A stretch of 32,525 nt of DNA, from NCBI GenBank assembly GCA_021793635.1, contig JAJYSI010000002.1:1-32525 (forward strand), read 5' to 3'. The notes beneath the pieces were generated by a model. It saw only the letters and a list, made by a program, of their open reading frames with translations. It did not search any database and had not been told where the DNA came from. The DNA is from Bacteroidota bacterium (GTDB taxonomy: Bacteria > Bacteroidota > Ignavibacteria > Ignavibacteriales > Ignavibacteriaceae). A program made the translations under genes and the position numbers. Below, in pieces: positions 21,332 to 32,525 of this stretch; within the stretch, counting starts at the first letter, position 1; each line of letters opens with the position of its first letter.

Positions 21332-23395
21332 TTACTTTGGTTCAAAAATACTATCCTTCAAGCCGGTGTTCACCTTGATAGAAGTAACTATAAAATCAAG
21401 GTGTTGCGGTCCAAGAGTTTGCTTAAGAGAAAAGGGATACTTAACTCCGTCAACATCACGGTAGTCATCAAAAAAAGTATCCTGAGTAAAAGTACCCTGC
21501 GGAACAGTAATTGCTTTTGATTCTTTTACTTTTAACCACGTTTGTGTATCATAATATTGAATCCACTTTGTTCCGGAAGGCAGAATCATGTCAATTTTAT
21601 AAGCGTCTTTTCCATTAACTTTTTCAATGTCTTCTAATTTTAGTTTTATGCCTGATGTTCTGATATGGGTTAGTAAATCAAGCATCGATTCATATCTTAA
21701 TTTTTCAAGCTCGCTTCCTTTTACTTCTATTGACTTTCCTGATATTTTCATTAAACCAATTTTGCCATTAAAATAAATATCTTGTTTCATAGCTCCGGCA
21801 GACACTTCCTGCATCATTTTATCAGGAGCTTTCTGATATATCACCATAGAAACCGCCATGCCCTGAACGCTTCCGGTCATTTCTGTTGTTCTATCCTTTA
21901 CCTTTCGCAGGTTTTCTTTTCCACCGATTGCATCAATATAATTATCAATAATTTTTTCTGCAGTAAGACCCTCCGGTATAGAACTTTTAGTTGTATCTAC
22001 AATGTTTCCAAAAGTATCGTAATATTTAACCGGGCCAAACTGAGCCAAACCTTTAGCAACTTGATCCGCATTGCCCACTACAAGAACATATGAGTTATCC
22101 GGAAGTATATATTTATCTGCTTCTTTCTTGATATCTTCGGTTGATACATCTGCAATGTTTTTTAAATAATTTTGGTAATAGTCTAGTGGTAAATTATATT
22201 TTGCAATATTGATAGCGAATGCAGCGATTGTTTGGGGCTGTTCCAACGAAATTGCAAAATTTCCGGAGATGTAATTTTTTGCACGCTGTAGTTCATTTAT
22301 AGAAACCTTCTCCTTTTTGATGCGGTTCATTTCAAATAAAATTCGAGCAATAGAACTATCGGTTACATCATTTCTAACATTTGTATAAGCATCAAAAGAA
22401 CCAACTTGCTCATCTGAGGATAAACCGGAGTATGCGCCGTAAGTATATCCGTGATCTTCCCTTAAATCCTGAAACAATCTAAACGAATCGCCACCCAAAA
22501 TTGTATTCATTACACTGGCACTTATTATGTCTTTACTTCCCGGTTGTAACTGCACTGGATAAGTAATGTTTATTGCTGATTGAACGGCATTTGGCCTATC
22601 AACTATAACAACTTCCCTATGTGAGGGCGGCTCAGGGGTTTTATAAGTAAACTTTGGAATATTTCCTTTCTGCCAGTCACCAAAATATTTTTTAACCAAA
22701 GATTTCGCTTCGTCATTTGAAATATCTCCGACAACGGCAAGGTAAGAATCATTAGGATGAAAATATGTCGAATAATAATCTTCACATTTTTTAAGAGAAA
22801 TATTTTGAATCGTTTTCTCGGTCATCACTTCTCCGTACGGATAATTTTTCCCATACCTTAAGACATCGCCCACTACGCCAGAAATAGCGCCGGGATCGTC
22901 TTTGGAAGCTTCTAAGTCAGACTTCATCCTTAGCTTAATTTTATCTAATTCAGATTGTTTAAACACTGAATTCTTAACAATATCGGACATAAGATCAAGT
23001 AAAGTTGTTACATGATCTTTAAGCGCCATTGCAAAAACCCCTTTTGAAGAGGTTGATAACGAAGCACCCAGGAAATCTATCTGATTATCTATTTGGTCTT
23101 TTGTTCTTGTTTTCGTTCCGGTACCCAAAAGCTTTCCCACCGCAGAAATATAGCCGGTTTCATCACCCTGTATAATAGGTGTTCTATTGATAACTAAATA
23201 AAATGCTACTCGAGGAAGTTTATCGTTTTCAATAACAAAAACTTTCAAACCGTTCGGAAGTTCAAAGGTATCATATTTGCCAAGTTGAATTGCCGGCGCT
23301 GGTCCTGGTTTGGGAGGCTTTGAGCGATCTATCTGGGAAAAAGATGTTGAAGCAAACCCAGCCATAAGCATCATAAATAAAATTCTTCTTAACAT
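21332..23395 (-). CDS. M16-family peptidase subunit lacking the zinc motif, with C-terminal lipoprotein-sorting-like domain
   Basis: A 687-residue exported protein: signal peptide (MLRRILFMMLMAGFASTSFS), then two M16/insulinase-like domains (about 40-450). Where an active M16 enzyme has HxxEH, this protein has GYISAVGKLLGTG, so it cannot bind zinc and is a pseudo-subunit. It keeps the Arg/Tyr substrate-pocket region (GDSFRLFQDLREDHGYTYGA). After residue about 465 comes a domain of about 210 residues with repeated beta strands (KAPDKMMQEVSAGAMKQDIY, GTKWIQYYDTQTWLKVKES) resembling LolA/outer-membrane lipoprotein-sorting folds. Its ATG directly follows the TAA of the active M16 gene, after AGGAGGGAAAATAA, a strong ribosome site. 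The pair should form a periplasmic heterodimer. Confidence 0.9.
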   Translation of the reverse strand: MLRRILFMMLMAGFASTSFSQIDRSKPPKPGPAPAIQLGKYDTFELPNGLKVFVIENDKLPRVAFYLVINRTPIIQGDETGYISAVGKLLGTGTKTRTKDQIDNQIDFLGASLSTSSKGVFAMALKDHVTTLLDLMSDIVKNSVFKQSELDKIKLRMKSDLEASKDDPGAISGVVGDVLRYGKNYPYGEVMTEKTIQNISLKKCEDYYSTYFHPNDSYLAVVGDISNDEAKSLVKKYFGDWQKGNIPKFTYKTPEPPSHREVVIVDRPNAVQSAINITYPVQLQPGSKDIISASVMNTILGGDSFRLFQDLREDHGYTYGAYSGLSSDEQVGSFDAYTNVRNDVTDSSIARILFEMNRIKKEKVSINELQRAKNYISGNFAISLEQPQTIAAFAINIAKYNLPLDYYQNYLKNIADVSTEDIKKEADKYILPDNSYVLVVGNADQVAKGLAQFGPVKYYDTFGNIVDTTKSSIPEGLTAEKIIDNYIDAIGGKENLRKVKDRTTEMTGSVQGMAVSMVIYQKAPDKMMQEVSAGAMKQDIYFNGKIGLMKISGKSIEVKGSELEKLRYESMLDLLTHIRTSGIKLKLEDIEKVNGKDAYKIDMILPSGTKWIQYYDTQTWLKVKESKAITVPQGTFTQDTFFDDYRDVDGVKYPFSLKQTLGPQHLDFIVTSIKVNTGLKDSIFEPK

Positions 23396-24733
23396 TTATT
23401 TTCCCTCCTTATTCTGCAGAGCTTTTGGCAAATAAAACAGCACAACTCTATTTTCTTTTTTAAGATATTCGTTCGCAACCCTTTGTATATCCCGCTTGGT
23501 AACACCCAAGTAGCGTTGAATGTTCGAATTGATAAGATTTGTGTTTCCATAAATAACATGATACTCGGCAAGGTTTTCTGCAATTCCAGCATCAGTAGAA
23601 ACCGCACTAACAGCTCTTGACTCGATTAGGTTTTTTAATTTTTGTAGCTCTTCGTCTGTAATTAAAGTCTTTTTTACCTTTTCTATTTGAGCGTCGATTG
23701 AATTTTCTAAGTCGCTTGCATTTATTCCTGTGTTTGCAATACCAAGAGAGATAAATAATCCGGGGGCTTCAAGTCCGAATGAAAAAGCCTCCACGTCGAC
23801 TGCTTTCTGCTCGCTATCGACGACTGCTTTATAAAGGCGGGAGCTTTTTCCAACGGCAAGAAGAGTCGTAAGCATGTCGAGCGGATAAAAATCTTTTGTT
23901 CCTATTGCCGGGATATGATATGCTTCAATCACCGCCGGAAGCCTGATGTTATCATAGACAGTATCAACAATCTCCGCTGTTTGGGGCGGTTCTACAACAT
24001 CCGGGCGATAAATTTTTTTTGTTCCTTTCGGAATATCGCCGAAATATTCTTTAATTAATTCTTTTGTCTTTTCAATATTTATATCGCCGGAAATTGACAA
24101 AGTAGCATTTTGGGGCACATAGTATGTATGATAAAAATTTATAAATTCAGGCAGGGTAGCTTTGTCAATATATTGAACAGAGCCGATCGGCACCCATTTG
24201 TATGGATAGACTTTGTAGGCATACTTAAAAATATTTTCAAACACACTACCGTATGGTTGATTATCAAAGCGTTGTTTTCTTTCTTCTTTAACCACTTTGC
24301 GTTGAGTTTCTACGGATATGCTATCTATTTTTAGATGTAGCATTCGTTCAGATTCCATCCACAAACCAAGTGATAGCTGGTTAGACGGAAGAATTTCATA
24401 ATACAGGGTTCTATCTTGAGTGGTGTTCGCATTTAACTGACCGCCTGCATTTTGAATCATCTTATAGTATTCACCCCGGGGAATATATTTAGATCCAGAG
24501 AACATAAGATGCTCAAAAAAATGAGCGAAGCCGGTTCTATCAGGTTTTTCATTTTTTGATCCGACATGATATAAAACTGTAATAGCAACTATCGGAGTAG
24601 ACTTATCCTGATGAAGGATTACATGCAATCCATTGTCAAGATCATACTCTGTGAAATTTATTTTAACCTGGGAAAAGCCAGGAAAAATTAGAATTAAGGA
24701 CAAAAGAATTGTCCATGCAAATTTCCTATTCAT
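23396..24733 (-). CDS. M16-family zinc peptidase, catalytic subunit
   Basis: A 445-residue exported protease with signal peptide MNRKFAWTILLSLILIFPGF. The inverted zinc motif HFFEH is at residues 71-75, in the sequence RTGFAHFFEHLMFSGS. The third ligand should be Glu150 or Glu151 in VKEERKQRF, the expected distance. NAGGQLNANTTQDRTLYYE follows, a substrate-strand region typical of the family. These enzymes degrade short peptides or process precursors; the two-gene arrangement with a zinc-less partner is like the alpha/beta subunits of mitochondrial processing peptidase and known bacterial pairs. The downstream gene starts at the very next base, so translation is coupled. It follows gyrA by 57 bases on the same strand. 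Confidence 0.93.
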   Translation of the reverse strand: MNRKFAWTILLSLILIFPGFSQVKINFTEYDLDNGLHVILHQDKSTPIVAITVLYHVGSKNEKPDRTGFAHFFEHLMFSGSKYIPRGEYYKMIQNAGGQLNANTTQDRTLYYEILPSNQLSLGLWMESERMLHLKIDSISVETQRKVVKEERKQRFDNQPYGSVFENIFKYAYKVYPYKWVPIGSVQYIDKATLPEFINFYHTYYVPQNATLSISGDINIEKTKELIKEYFGDIPKGTKKIYRPDVVEPPQTAEIVDTVYDNIRLPAVIEAYHIPAIGTKDFYPLDMLTTLLAVGKSSRLYKAVVDSEQKAVDVEAFSFGLEAPGLFISLGIANTGINASDLENSIDAQIEKVKKTLITDEELQKLKNLIESRAVSAVSTDAGIAENLAEYHVIYGNTNLINSNIQRYLGVTKRDIQRVANEYLKKENRVVLFYLPKALQNKEGK

Positions 24734-24790
24734 TATGAAATCCTTGAGTTGATAAAATGTCTGATAAGTGTTTTAGCCAAGCTTAAATTA

Positions 24791-27244
24791 TTATTCAACC
24801 GGATTTATATCAACGTTATCTTCATCCGGTACAACCTTCGCGATATCGGCAATCATGTCGCCTTCGCTCAATCGAATTACTCTAACGCCCTGAGTATTTC
24901 TTCCCATTACCCGGATGTCTTTTACACTTTGTCTAATCACCATTCCTTTTGAGGAAATAATTACAAGCTCGTCGCCGTCGACAACATCCATTAAAGAAAT
25001 CATCTTACCGACTTTATCACTTGTTTTAACAGTGATAACGCCTTTGCCGCCGCGTTTTGTAATGCGATAATCATTAATGTCAGACCTTTTTCCGAAACCT
25101 TTTTCTGTAACAACTAAGATACTGTCATTTCTCTTAATAATAAGCAATCCGACAACTTTATCATCTTTGCTAAGTCTAACGCCTCTGACACCGGTAGCCG
25201 TTCTTCCCATATCCCGCACATCATTTTCGTGAAAGCGAATAGCGAATCCGCTTCGCGTACCAAGCACAATATCATTATTGCCCTCAGACATTTTAACGGC
25301 AATTAGTTTATCCCCTCCAGCAATATTTATTGCATTTATTCCACCCTTCCTAACATTTCCGTAAGCCGAGAGGACCGTTTTTTTAATGGTTCCTTTTTCG
25401 GTTGCCATTACAAGATAACTATCGTCTTTAAATTCTTTTACAGTCACGAACGCCGCAATGTTTTCATCTTTTTCTTTTTCAATAAGATTTAACATAGACC
25501 TTCCACGAGTAGCTCTTCCACCTTCCGGAAGTTCGTGAACTTTTATCCAGTAGCACTTTCCCTTATCTGTAAATAATAGAATGTAGTGATGTGTGGAAGC
25601 GACAAACATATGCTCGATAAAGTCATCGTCTTTGGTTCCTGCACCAGTGACACCCTTGCCACCTCGTCCTTGTTTACGGTAGCCACTTACGGGGAACCTT
25701 TTTATAAATCCACCATGGGTTATTGTAACAACAACATCTTCCTCTGCGATGATATCTTCAAGAGAAAACTCCTCGTAGTTGTAAATAATTTCGGTGCGTC
25801 TTGCATCGCCGTATTTTTCCTTAATTTCAAGTAACTCATCTTTGATAATTAAATATCTTTTTTCTTCGCTGGCAAGAATTCCCTTTAACTTTTCGATAAG
25901 CTTAATTATATCGCGGTATTCATCTTCTATTTTCTTTCTTTCCAGACCAGTTAATCTTTGCAGACGCATATCTAAAATTGCTTTAGCCTGAATTTCGCTA
26001 AGCTTAAAGCGCTTAATCAAATTAGCTTTAGCCGTTTCGACATCTTTAGACTTTTTGATGGTTTCGATTACCGCATCAATATTATCAAGCGCAATTATGT
26101 AACCTTCCAAAATATGTGCGCGTTTTTCGGCGGTATCTAATTCAAATTTTGTTCTTCTAATAAGAACATCCATTCGGTGGTTGATGAAATGCTGCATCAT
26201 TTCCTTAAGCACAAGAACCTTAGGCGCGCCGTTTACAAGAGCTAACATAATTACGCCGAAAGTAGTTTGCATTTGCGTATGCTTAAAAAGTTGATTAAGA
26301 ACCACCGGCGGTTGAGCATCGCGTTTTAATTCGATAACCACACGCATACCGTCACGGTCGGATTCGTCTCTGATATTTGAAATATCGCCAATTTTTCCTT
26401 CGTGAACCAGCTCTGCTATTTTTTCAATTAGATTTGCTTTATTTACCTGATACGGAAGCTCAGTTATAATGATATTATCTCTGCCGTTTTTTAAGCTTTC
26501 AATATTAGCTTTTGCACGAACTAAAATTCTTCCACGACCGGTTGTGTAAGCATCTTTTACACCACCGTAACCATAGATAATCCCGCCGGTTGGAAAATCG
26601 GGAGCTGTAACATATTTCATCAATTTTTCCGAAGTTAATTCGGGATTTTTAATAAGCGCAATCAAGCCATCAATGACTTCGGTTAAATTGTGCGGAGGAA
26701 TATTTGTAGCCATACCAACTGCGATTCCGCTGGAACCGTTAACAAGAAGATTGGGGAGATACGAGGGCATAACAGTTGGTTCTTGAAGCGAGTCGTCAAA
26801 GTTTGAGACAAAATTAACAGTGTTTTTATCCAAATCGCGAAGCATCTCTTCGGCAATTTTAGAAAGTCGTGCTTCTGTATAACGCATAGCCGCAGGTGAG
26901 TCGCCGTCGACAGAGCCAAAATTACCCTGCCCGTCGACCAAAGGATATCGAAGGGAAAAATCCTGCACCATTCTAACCATGGTATCATATACTGCCGTAT
27001 CGCCGTGGGGATGATATTTACCGAGAACCTCTCCGACAATTCTTGCCGACTTTTTATATGGTTTATTATAAGCAACTCCAAGTTCGTGCATCCCGTAAAG
27101 TACCCTCCTATGTACTGGCTTAAGTCCATCACGCACATCAGGCAAGGCACGAGCTACTATTACCGACATTGAATAATCTATGTAGGAAGATTTCATTTCA
27201 TCTTCGAGAGAAACGGGAATTATTTTTTCAAAAATTGTTGCCAT
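24791..27244 (-). CDS. gyrA: DNA gyrase subunit A
   Basis: Breaks and rejoins DNA in the gyrase A2B2 complex that adds negative supercoils. 817 residues, standard length. Catalytic Tyr122 lies in [10 protein letters not shown], with the same number as in E. coli. The quinolone region reads [11 protein letters not shown], with Thr83 where E. coli has Ser and Asp87 kept; Thr here is a common natural variant, though it can lower quinolone binding. The GyrA box is QGRGGKG, which marks gyrase rather than topoisomerase IV, and six DNA-wrapping blades follow. It ends with a modest acidic tail ([13 protein letters not shown]). It lies 143 bases after gyrB on the same strand, with only a weak ribosome site of its own. 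Confidence 0.97.
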   Translation of the reverse strand: MATIFEKIIPVSLEDEMKSSYIDYSMSVIVARALPDVRDGLKPVHRRVLYGMHELGVAYNKPYKKSARIVGEVLGKYHPHGDTAVYDTMVRMVQDFSLRYPLVDGQGNFGSVDGDSPAAMRYTEARLSKIAEEMLRDLDKNTVNFVSNFDDSLQEPTVMPSYLPNLLVNGSSGIAVGMATNIPPHNLTEVIDGLIALIKNPELTSEKLMKYVTAPDFPTGGIIYGYGGVKDAYTTGRGRILVRAKANIESLKNGRDNIIITELPYQVNKANLIEKIAELVHEGKIGDISNIRDESDRDGMRVVIELKRDAQPPVVLNQLFKHTQMQTTFGVIMLALVNGAPKVLVLKEMMQHFINHRMDVLIRRTKFELDTAEKRAHILEGYIIALDNIDAVIETIKKSKDVETAKANLIKRFKLSEIQAKAILDMRLQRLTGLERKKIEDEYRDIIKLIEKLKGILASEEKRYLIIKDELLEIKEKYGDARRTEIIYNYEEFSLEDIIAEEDVVVTITHGGFIKRFPVSGYRKQGRGGKGVTGAGTKDDDFIEHMFVASTHHYILLFTDKGKCYWIKVHELPEGGRATRGRSMLNLIEKEKDENIAAFVTVKEFKDDSYLVMATEKGTIKKTVLSAYGNVRKGGINAINIAGGDKLIAVKMSEGNNDIVLGTRSGFAIRFHENDVRDMGRTATGVRGVRLSKDDKVVGLLIIKRNDSILVVTEKGFGKRSDINDYRITKRGGKGVITVKTSDKVGKMISLMDVVDGDELVIISSKGMVIRQSVKDIRVMGRNTQGVRVIRLSEGDMIADIAKVVPDEDNVDINPVE

Positions 27245-27387
27245 GTTTTTTTCAATTAGTTTTTATGTTTAATATTCATTTTCTTCACATTGTGAATGCG
27301 AACCGAATAAAGTTATTTTCTTGGATTGAGTTTTTTCTAAATCGTTACCAATTATATTTTGAAACGTTTCTTTCGTTATAGTTAAAA

Positions 27388-29370
<1,983 letters not shown>

Positions 29371-29402
29371 CTAATTTATTTTAATTTTTCCGGATTCATA
29401 GT

Positions 29403-29693
29403 TCAAACAAACCGAATCCACTTTACTCTCTCTTCTTTGAAGTGATTATTTATCTTTTCAATTATTATCTGGTCTTTAAATTTTAATTCGCTTTTCCAAG
29501 CCGCACTTTCAGCAGATAGAAAAAGAGTTTTTTTTTCAACTTTAACTGCGGATACGACCATTCTTAAATCGGGAAATATTTTATAAAATGAGGCCACAAC
29601 TTCCGATTGTTTTAGCGAATTCCTAAAGGAGGACAATTCCGGATTATCGTTTACAATTTCGGCAAAACTGTGAAAATCTTTAGGCATAAACAA
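29403..29693 (-). CDS. dciA: DciA-like (DUF721) replication protein
   Basis: A 96-residue single-domain DUF721 protein. DciA proteins load or assist the replicative helicase DnaB in bacteria without DnaC/DnaI. The visible pattern is the C-terminal half LFLSAESAAWKSELKFKDQI followed by IEKINNHF and a final short strand (VKWIRFV), preceded by a helical part around LRMVVSAV. The start overlaps the last 14 bases of recF, so it is translationally coupled. The position between recF and gyrB is the common place for this family. Symbol given by family and context; function in this organism is inferred. Confidence 0.85.
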   Translation of the reverse strand: MFMPKDFHSFAEIVNDNPELSSFRNSLKQSEVVASFYKIFPDLRMVVSAVKVEKKTLFLSAESAAWKSELKFKDQIIIEKINNHFKEERVKWIRFV

Positions 29694-30795
29694 CCTGCCC
29701 GTTATTAAGTTTAATTACAAGATCATCATCTTCTTTTTTTAAGAAGGAAAAATCGGTAAAGTCCGTAAGTGTGATAAATGCTTGACCGACCTGGCGTAAA
29801 TACTCACTAATTCTAATCGATCTTTTTGCGTCAAGTTCTCCAAAAACATCATCAAGCAAAAATATCGGAGCCTTACCAGTAATTTCTTTAAGATAAAAAA
29901 ACTGAGCAAACCTTAAAACCACCTGAAAAGTTTTATGCTGACCTTGGGATCCATATGTTTTTAAATCAACATCATTTATTTTAAAAACAAAATCATCTCT
30001 GTGAGGACCGACTAGGTTTGATCCCCGGCGTATTTCATCATCTTTTCTTTTATGAAGAAGTTTAAAAAATATATCTTCAATGTTTTCTTCTTGGGAAAGC
30101 CCATCCAAGAACATATATTCTACGCCAGGAATTTCGTCATCGTTCAAAATTACTTTAAAAGAATCTTTTATAAAATCCTTAAATTTTCGAATAAATTTTA
30201 AGCGATGAATAATAATTTCTTTTCCGGAGGCAATCATCTTAGAATTCCACGCATCAAGTTCGTCGAATAAAGTTTTGTCTTTTGTTTCTTTAAGCTGCGC
30301 CAAGAGAGATGCTTTTTGACGAAGGGTTTTATTATAGTCCAATAGGTTTTTCAAATAAGTTTCACTTGCTTGTGAGATGACAGAATCAACAAACTTTCTA
30401 CGCTCTCCAGGAGCACCCTGTGTAATGGAGTGATCTATTGGCGTTAAAATAACCACCGGAAATTTCCCAATTATGTCAGCAGCTCTGGTTATATGCTTTC
30501 CGTTAAGAAAATAAATTTTCTTGTTAGAATTTAAGAAGTAAGAAATCCTTGCTTCACTGTTGCTGTAATCTTTAAATGAGCCAATTATTTCTAATTCGTT
30601 TTCGTTAAACCTTACCACTTCGCCGTCAAAATTTGAGTTGATACTTTTGGTTGTGCACAGATAATAAATAGATTCCAAAATAGATGTTTTGCCTTGTCCG
30701 TTGCCGCCAACAATATAATTTAATCTTTCTGAAAAAATCAGTTTGGTTTCTTTGTGGCTCCTAAAATTTTTTAATTTTACGGAGGATAAAATCAT
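29680..30795 (-). CDS. recF: DNA replication and repair protein RecF
   Basis: An SMC-like ATPase that helps RecO and RecR load RecA at gaps. 371 residues. Walker A is GGNGQGKTSILES near residue 31, after LKNFRSHKETKLIF. The ABC-type signature region is YGSQGQHKTFQVVLRFAQF, and Walker B with its catalytic acidic residue is FLLDDVFGELD. HITRAADIIGKFPVVILTP and APGERRKFVDSVISQ are also RecF hallmarks. Only one base separates its ATG from the dnaN stop, and its end overlaps dciA, so the three genes are tightly linked. Confidence 0.96.
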   Translation of the reverse strand: MILSSVKLKNFRSHKETKLIFSERLNYIVGGNGQGKTSILESIYYLCTTKSINSNFDGEVVRFNENELEIIGSFKDYSNSEARISYFLNSNKKIYFLNGKHITRAADIIGKFPVVILTPIDHSITQGAPGERRKFVDSVISQASETYLKNLLDYNKTLRQKASLLAQLKETKDKTLFDELDAWNSKMIASGKEIIIHRLKFIRKFKDFIKDSFKVILNDDEIPGVEYMFLDGLSQEENIEDIFFKLLHKRKDDEIRRGSNLVGPHRDDFVFKINDVDLKTYGSQGQHKTFQVVLRFAQFFYLKEITGKAPIFLLDDVFGELDAKRSIRISEYLRQVGQAFITLTDFTDFSFLKKEDDDLVIKLNNGQVVYA

Positions 30796-30796
30796 A

Positions 30797-31906
30797 TTAA
30801 TTATTTAGCCGAACCGGCATTAACAAAAGCATTAGATCTTCGTTGTCTTTCATTTTGGAAGGTTCAACAATACACGCTTTGGTTGGTGAATGAAGCTTAA
30901 AAATAACGTCTTCGTCCCCAACATGCGACAAAATATCGTTTACATATGACGTATTAAAACCAATATCCATTGATTCACCGGCATATTCACATAAAATTTT
31001 TTCTTTCGCGTTTGAACCGTGGTCAATATCTTCGGCGGATACTTCAAGCAAGTTTTTATTAATTGAAAATTTTACCTGTTTTGAATTTGAAGCTGAGAAT
31101 AACATCATTCTTTTAATGCTTGAGAGGAGATCGTTGGTTTTTACTTTTAAAATGTTTTCGTTTTCAATTGGAATAACACTGCTATATGAAGGATATTTTT
31201 CTCCTATTAGGCGTGTTATAAACTCCATATCATTTGTATGAAAAGAAATATTTGTTTTGCTAAGAAATATTCTGGCATCGTTTTCGTTTAATATTTTTGA
31301 CAGTACGGAAATCGCTCTTTCCGGCACAACATATTGATCTTCCTTGTTTGTCTTGATGTCCTTATTAATATATTTAACAAGACGGTGTCCGTCCGTAGTA
31401 ACAAACCTTAAACCTTGATCCGAAAATTCAAATAGTGTTCCAGTCATTGCGGGACGCATGTCTTCTTTGCTCATTGCGAACGCTGTTTGGTCAATAGCCT
31501 TTTTTAAGTCACTTCCGTTGATAACAACTTCAACTTCACCGGAAACATTTGGTATAGCTGGAAAATCTTCAGGAGAAGAATAGCCGATATTATAGACGCC
31601 GTTATCAGTTAATATTTTTATTTTTGAGTTTGATTCGGTTTCAAAATGAATTTGCGTGTCGTCTAGAGAACGAATTATATCGTACAAAAGTTTGGCGGGA
31701 ATAACCATTTTTGTATTTTCGTCAGCAGCAACATTTATTGATGAACGAAGTGATATTTCCAAATCCGTTGCACAAACAGTTAATGAGCCATCCTTAATTT
31801 CAAAAAGAAAATTTTCTAAAATGGGCATTGGTGTTCTGCTCGGAACTGCCGGAATAATTTTAGATAACAACTTTTCTAAAATTTTACTATTTACTTTGAA
31901 TTCCAT
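30797..31906 (-). CDS. dnaN: DNA polymerase III beta subunit (sliding clamp)
   Basis: The ring that tethers polymerase to DNA. 369 residues in the standard three-domain layout. The start MEFKVNSKILEKLLSKI and VPSRTPMPILENFLFEI are typical, followed by GTLFEFSDQGLRFVTTDGHR, the clamp's conserved domain-two block. The end reads MLLLMPVRLNN, matching the usual LMPVR(L) C terminus at the peptide-binding pocket. A GGAG ribosome site precedes the ATG by 11 bases. The gene heads the minus-strand replication block. A 108-bp spacer separates it from the lipoprotein gene and should contain its promoter. Confidence 0.97.
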   Translation of the reverse strand: MEFKVNSKILEKLLSKIIPAVPSRTPMPILENFLFEIKDGSLTVCATDLEISLRSSINVAADENTKMVIPAKLLYDIIRSLDDTQIHFETESNSKIKILTDNGVYNIGYSSPEDFPAIPNVSGEVEVVINGSDLKKAIDQTAFAMSKEDMRPAMTGTLFEFSDQGLRFVTTDGHRLVKYINKDIKTNKEDQYVVPERAISVLSKILNENDARIFLSKTNISFHTNDMEFITRLIGEKYPSYSSVIPIENENILKVKTNDLLSSIKRMMLFSASNSKQVKFSINKNLLEVSAEDIDHGSNAKEKILCEYAGESMDIGFNTSYVNDILSHVGDEDVIFKLHSPTKACIVEPSKMKDNEDLMLLLMPVRLNN

Positions 31907-32014
31907 TTGTTTTTTATCTCCTATAGAAGCATTGCAAATTACAAAAAATACTCTCCAATCTCAATAAAATTGATACTTGGAAATTTAATAAGGAAAAGAT
32001 AATCAACTAGTTTT

Positions 32015-32413
32015 TTATGGGCCTGTCACACTTGTTGAGTTCTGGTTGTCGCTGTTCGATACAGTTATGGAAATAACATAAACATTAGATTGTAGGGTGC
32101 TTGAATAAACAAAAAGAATTTTTGTTCCCGCTTTTATTACCAAAGAACCAGAAAAATTTCCAACTGAACTTGAACTTGTTGCACCGGCAGGAATAGAATA
32201 TGTTGTTGAATAATTATATGTGCCATTAGGAATTTTGTTGATTGAAGATGTTTGTCCGGCCGGAATAGTAATTAAGCTTCCTCTAAAATTCACATAAACA
32301 TCACCAGAGGCTAAGTTTTTGAATGTAATACTATTGTTTATTGTGCTTGAACATCCGGAAAGAAAAACAGGTATAAACAAAAGAAGAAAAAAATATGAAA
32401 TAAGCCGATTCAT
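32015..32413 (-). CDS. Small putative lipoprotein, function unknown
   Basis: A 132-residue product with a lipoprotein signal: MNRLISYFFLLLFIPVFLSG then Cys21 (lipobox LSGC). The mature part is rich in Ser, Thr, Asn and Gly and looks all-beta (YVNFRGSLITIPAGQTSSI, SGSLVIKAGTKILFVYSS), as in small Ig-like or carboxypeptidase-like surface modules, but no named family is recognised. It lies just upstream of dnaN on the same strand, where dnaA is found in many bacteria, and is separated from dnaN by 101 bases. The 112 bases after it to the window end are AT-rich with no gene. Confidence 0.7.
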   Translation of the reverse strand: MNRLISYFFLLLFIPVFLSGCSSTINNSITFKNLASGDVYVNFRGSLITIPAGQTSSINKIPNGTYNYSTTYSIPAGATSSSSVGNFSGSLVIKAGTKILFVYSSTLQSNVYVISITVSNSDNQNSTSVTGP

Positions 32414-32525
32414 TTTTAGCTCTAAAAATTGTATGTGATGTTTTAATAAGTAAAAATTAGTTTAAATCATTCTAATAATCAACAAAAAGAACATATATAC
32501 ACAACATTATTAAAAATTAAATAAA

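Noticed and set aside
24791..27244. Thr83 in GyrA as acquired quinolone resistance
   Set aside because: Thr at this site is a frequent natural state; no sign that it is a recent change.
32414..32525. Possible origin with a DnaA-box-like TATATACACA
   Set aside because: One poor match in AT-rich DNA is not evidence for an origin; no cluster of boxes or unwinding element was found.

Overview
The window looks like a chromosomal segment of a low-GC bacterium of the Ignavibacteria/Bacteroidota-Chlorobi (FCB) group. A secreted protein carries a type IX secretion (Por) C-terminal domain with the NYPNPFNPTTTI motif typical of this group. The core gene complement and the AT-rich spacers fit; this is a family-level inference, not a species call.

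Layout. (1) 2-4700, plus strand: the end of a dGTP triphosphohydrolase gene, then a nucleotide-sugar cluster (rfbA, rfbC, a DegT-family sugar aminotransferase, fcl). (2) 4701-about 9643: an accessory block whose genes all lie on the minus strand. It separates fcl from gmd, its partner in GDP-L-fucose synthesis. It holds a GC-richer orphan, an antitoxin gene with an in-frame stop, a seven-repeat T9SS-exported propeller protein, a frameshifted membrane protein, a lipoprotein, a DUF5683-like membrane protein, an ORF6N protein and a 5'-truncated nucleotidyltransferase. Three of these genes share the same roughly 90-bp leader up to the start codon, each leader beginning at a TTAGGC/T-type heptamer. 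Several imperfect palindromes lie between genes, one about 155 bp long. No integrase, transposase or reverse transcriptase is visible. The best reading is a decaying island built from cassette-like units, possibly an integron-type array without an integrase, but this is not proven. (3) 9838-10965: gmd. (4) 10994-12925, minus: EamA transporter, dCMP deaminase, GNAT acetyltransferase. (5) 13195-15312, plus: exported prolyl oligopeptidase, ending at a long hairpin. (6) 15443-24733, minus: delta-1-pyrroline-5-carboxylate dehydrogenase, YchF GTPase, dipeptidyl peptidase III, a HAD hydrolase, and a pair of M16 peptidases (one active, one lacking the zinc site). (7) 24791-31906, minus: the replication block dnaN-recF-dciA-gyrB-gyrA. 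(8) 32015-32413: a small lipoprotein gene upstream of dnaN, where dnaA is found in many bacteria; dnaA is not in the window.

How genes work together: Gmd and Fcl convert GDP-mannose to GDP-L-fucose. RfbA and RfbC act on dTDP-sugars, and the DegT aminotransferase probably makes an amino sugar for surface glycans. Prolyl oligopeptidase, DPP III, the M16 pair and P5C dehydrogenase form a loose peptide and proline/glutamate catabolic neighbourhood. DnaN, RecF, DciA, GyrB and GyrA serve replication and topology. No tRNA, rRNA or CRISPR array was seen.
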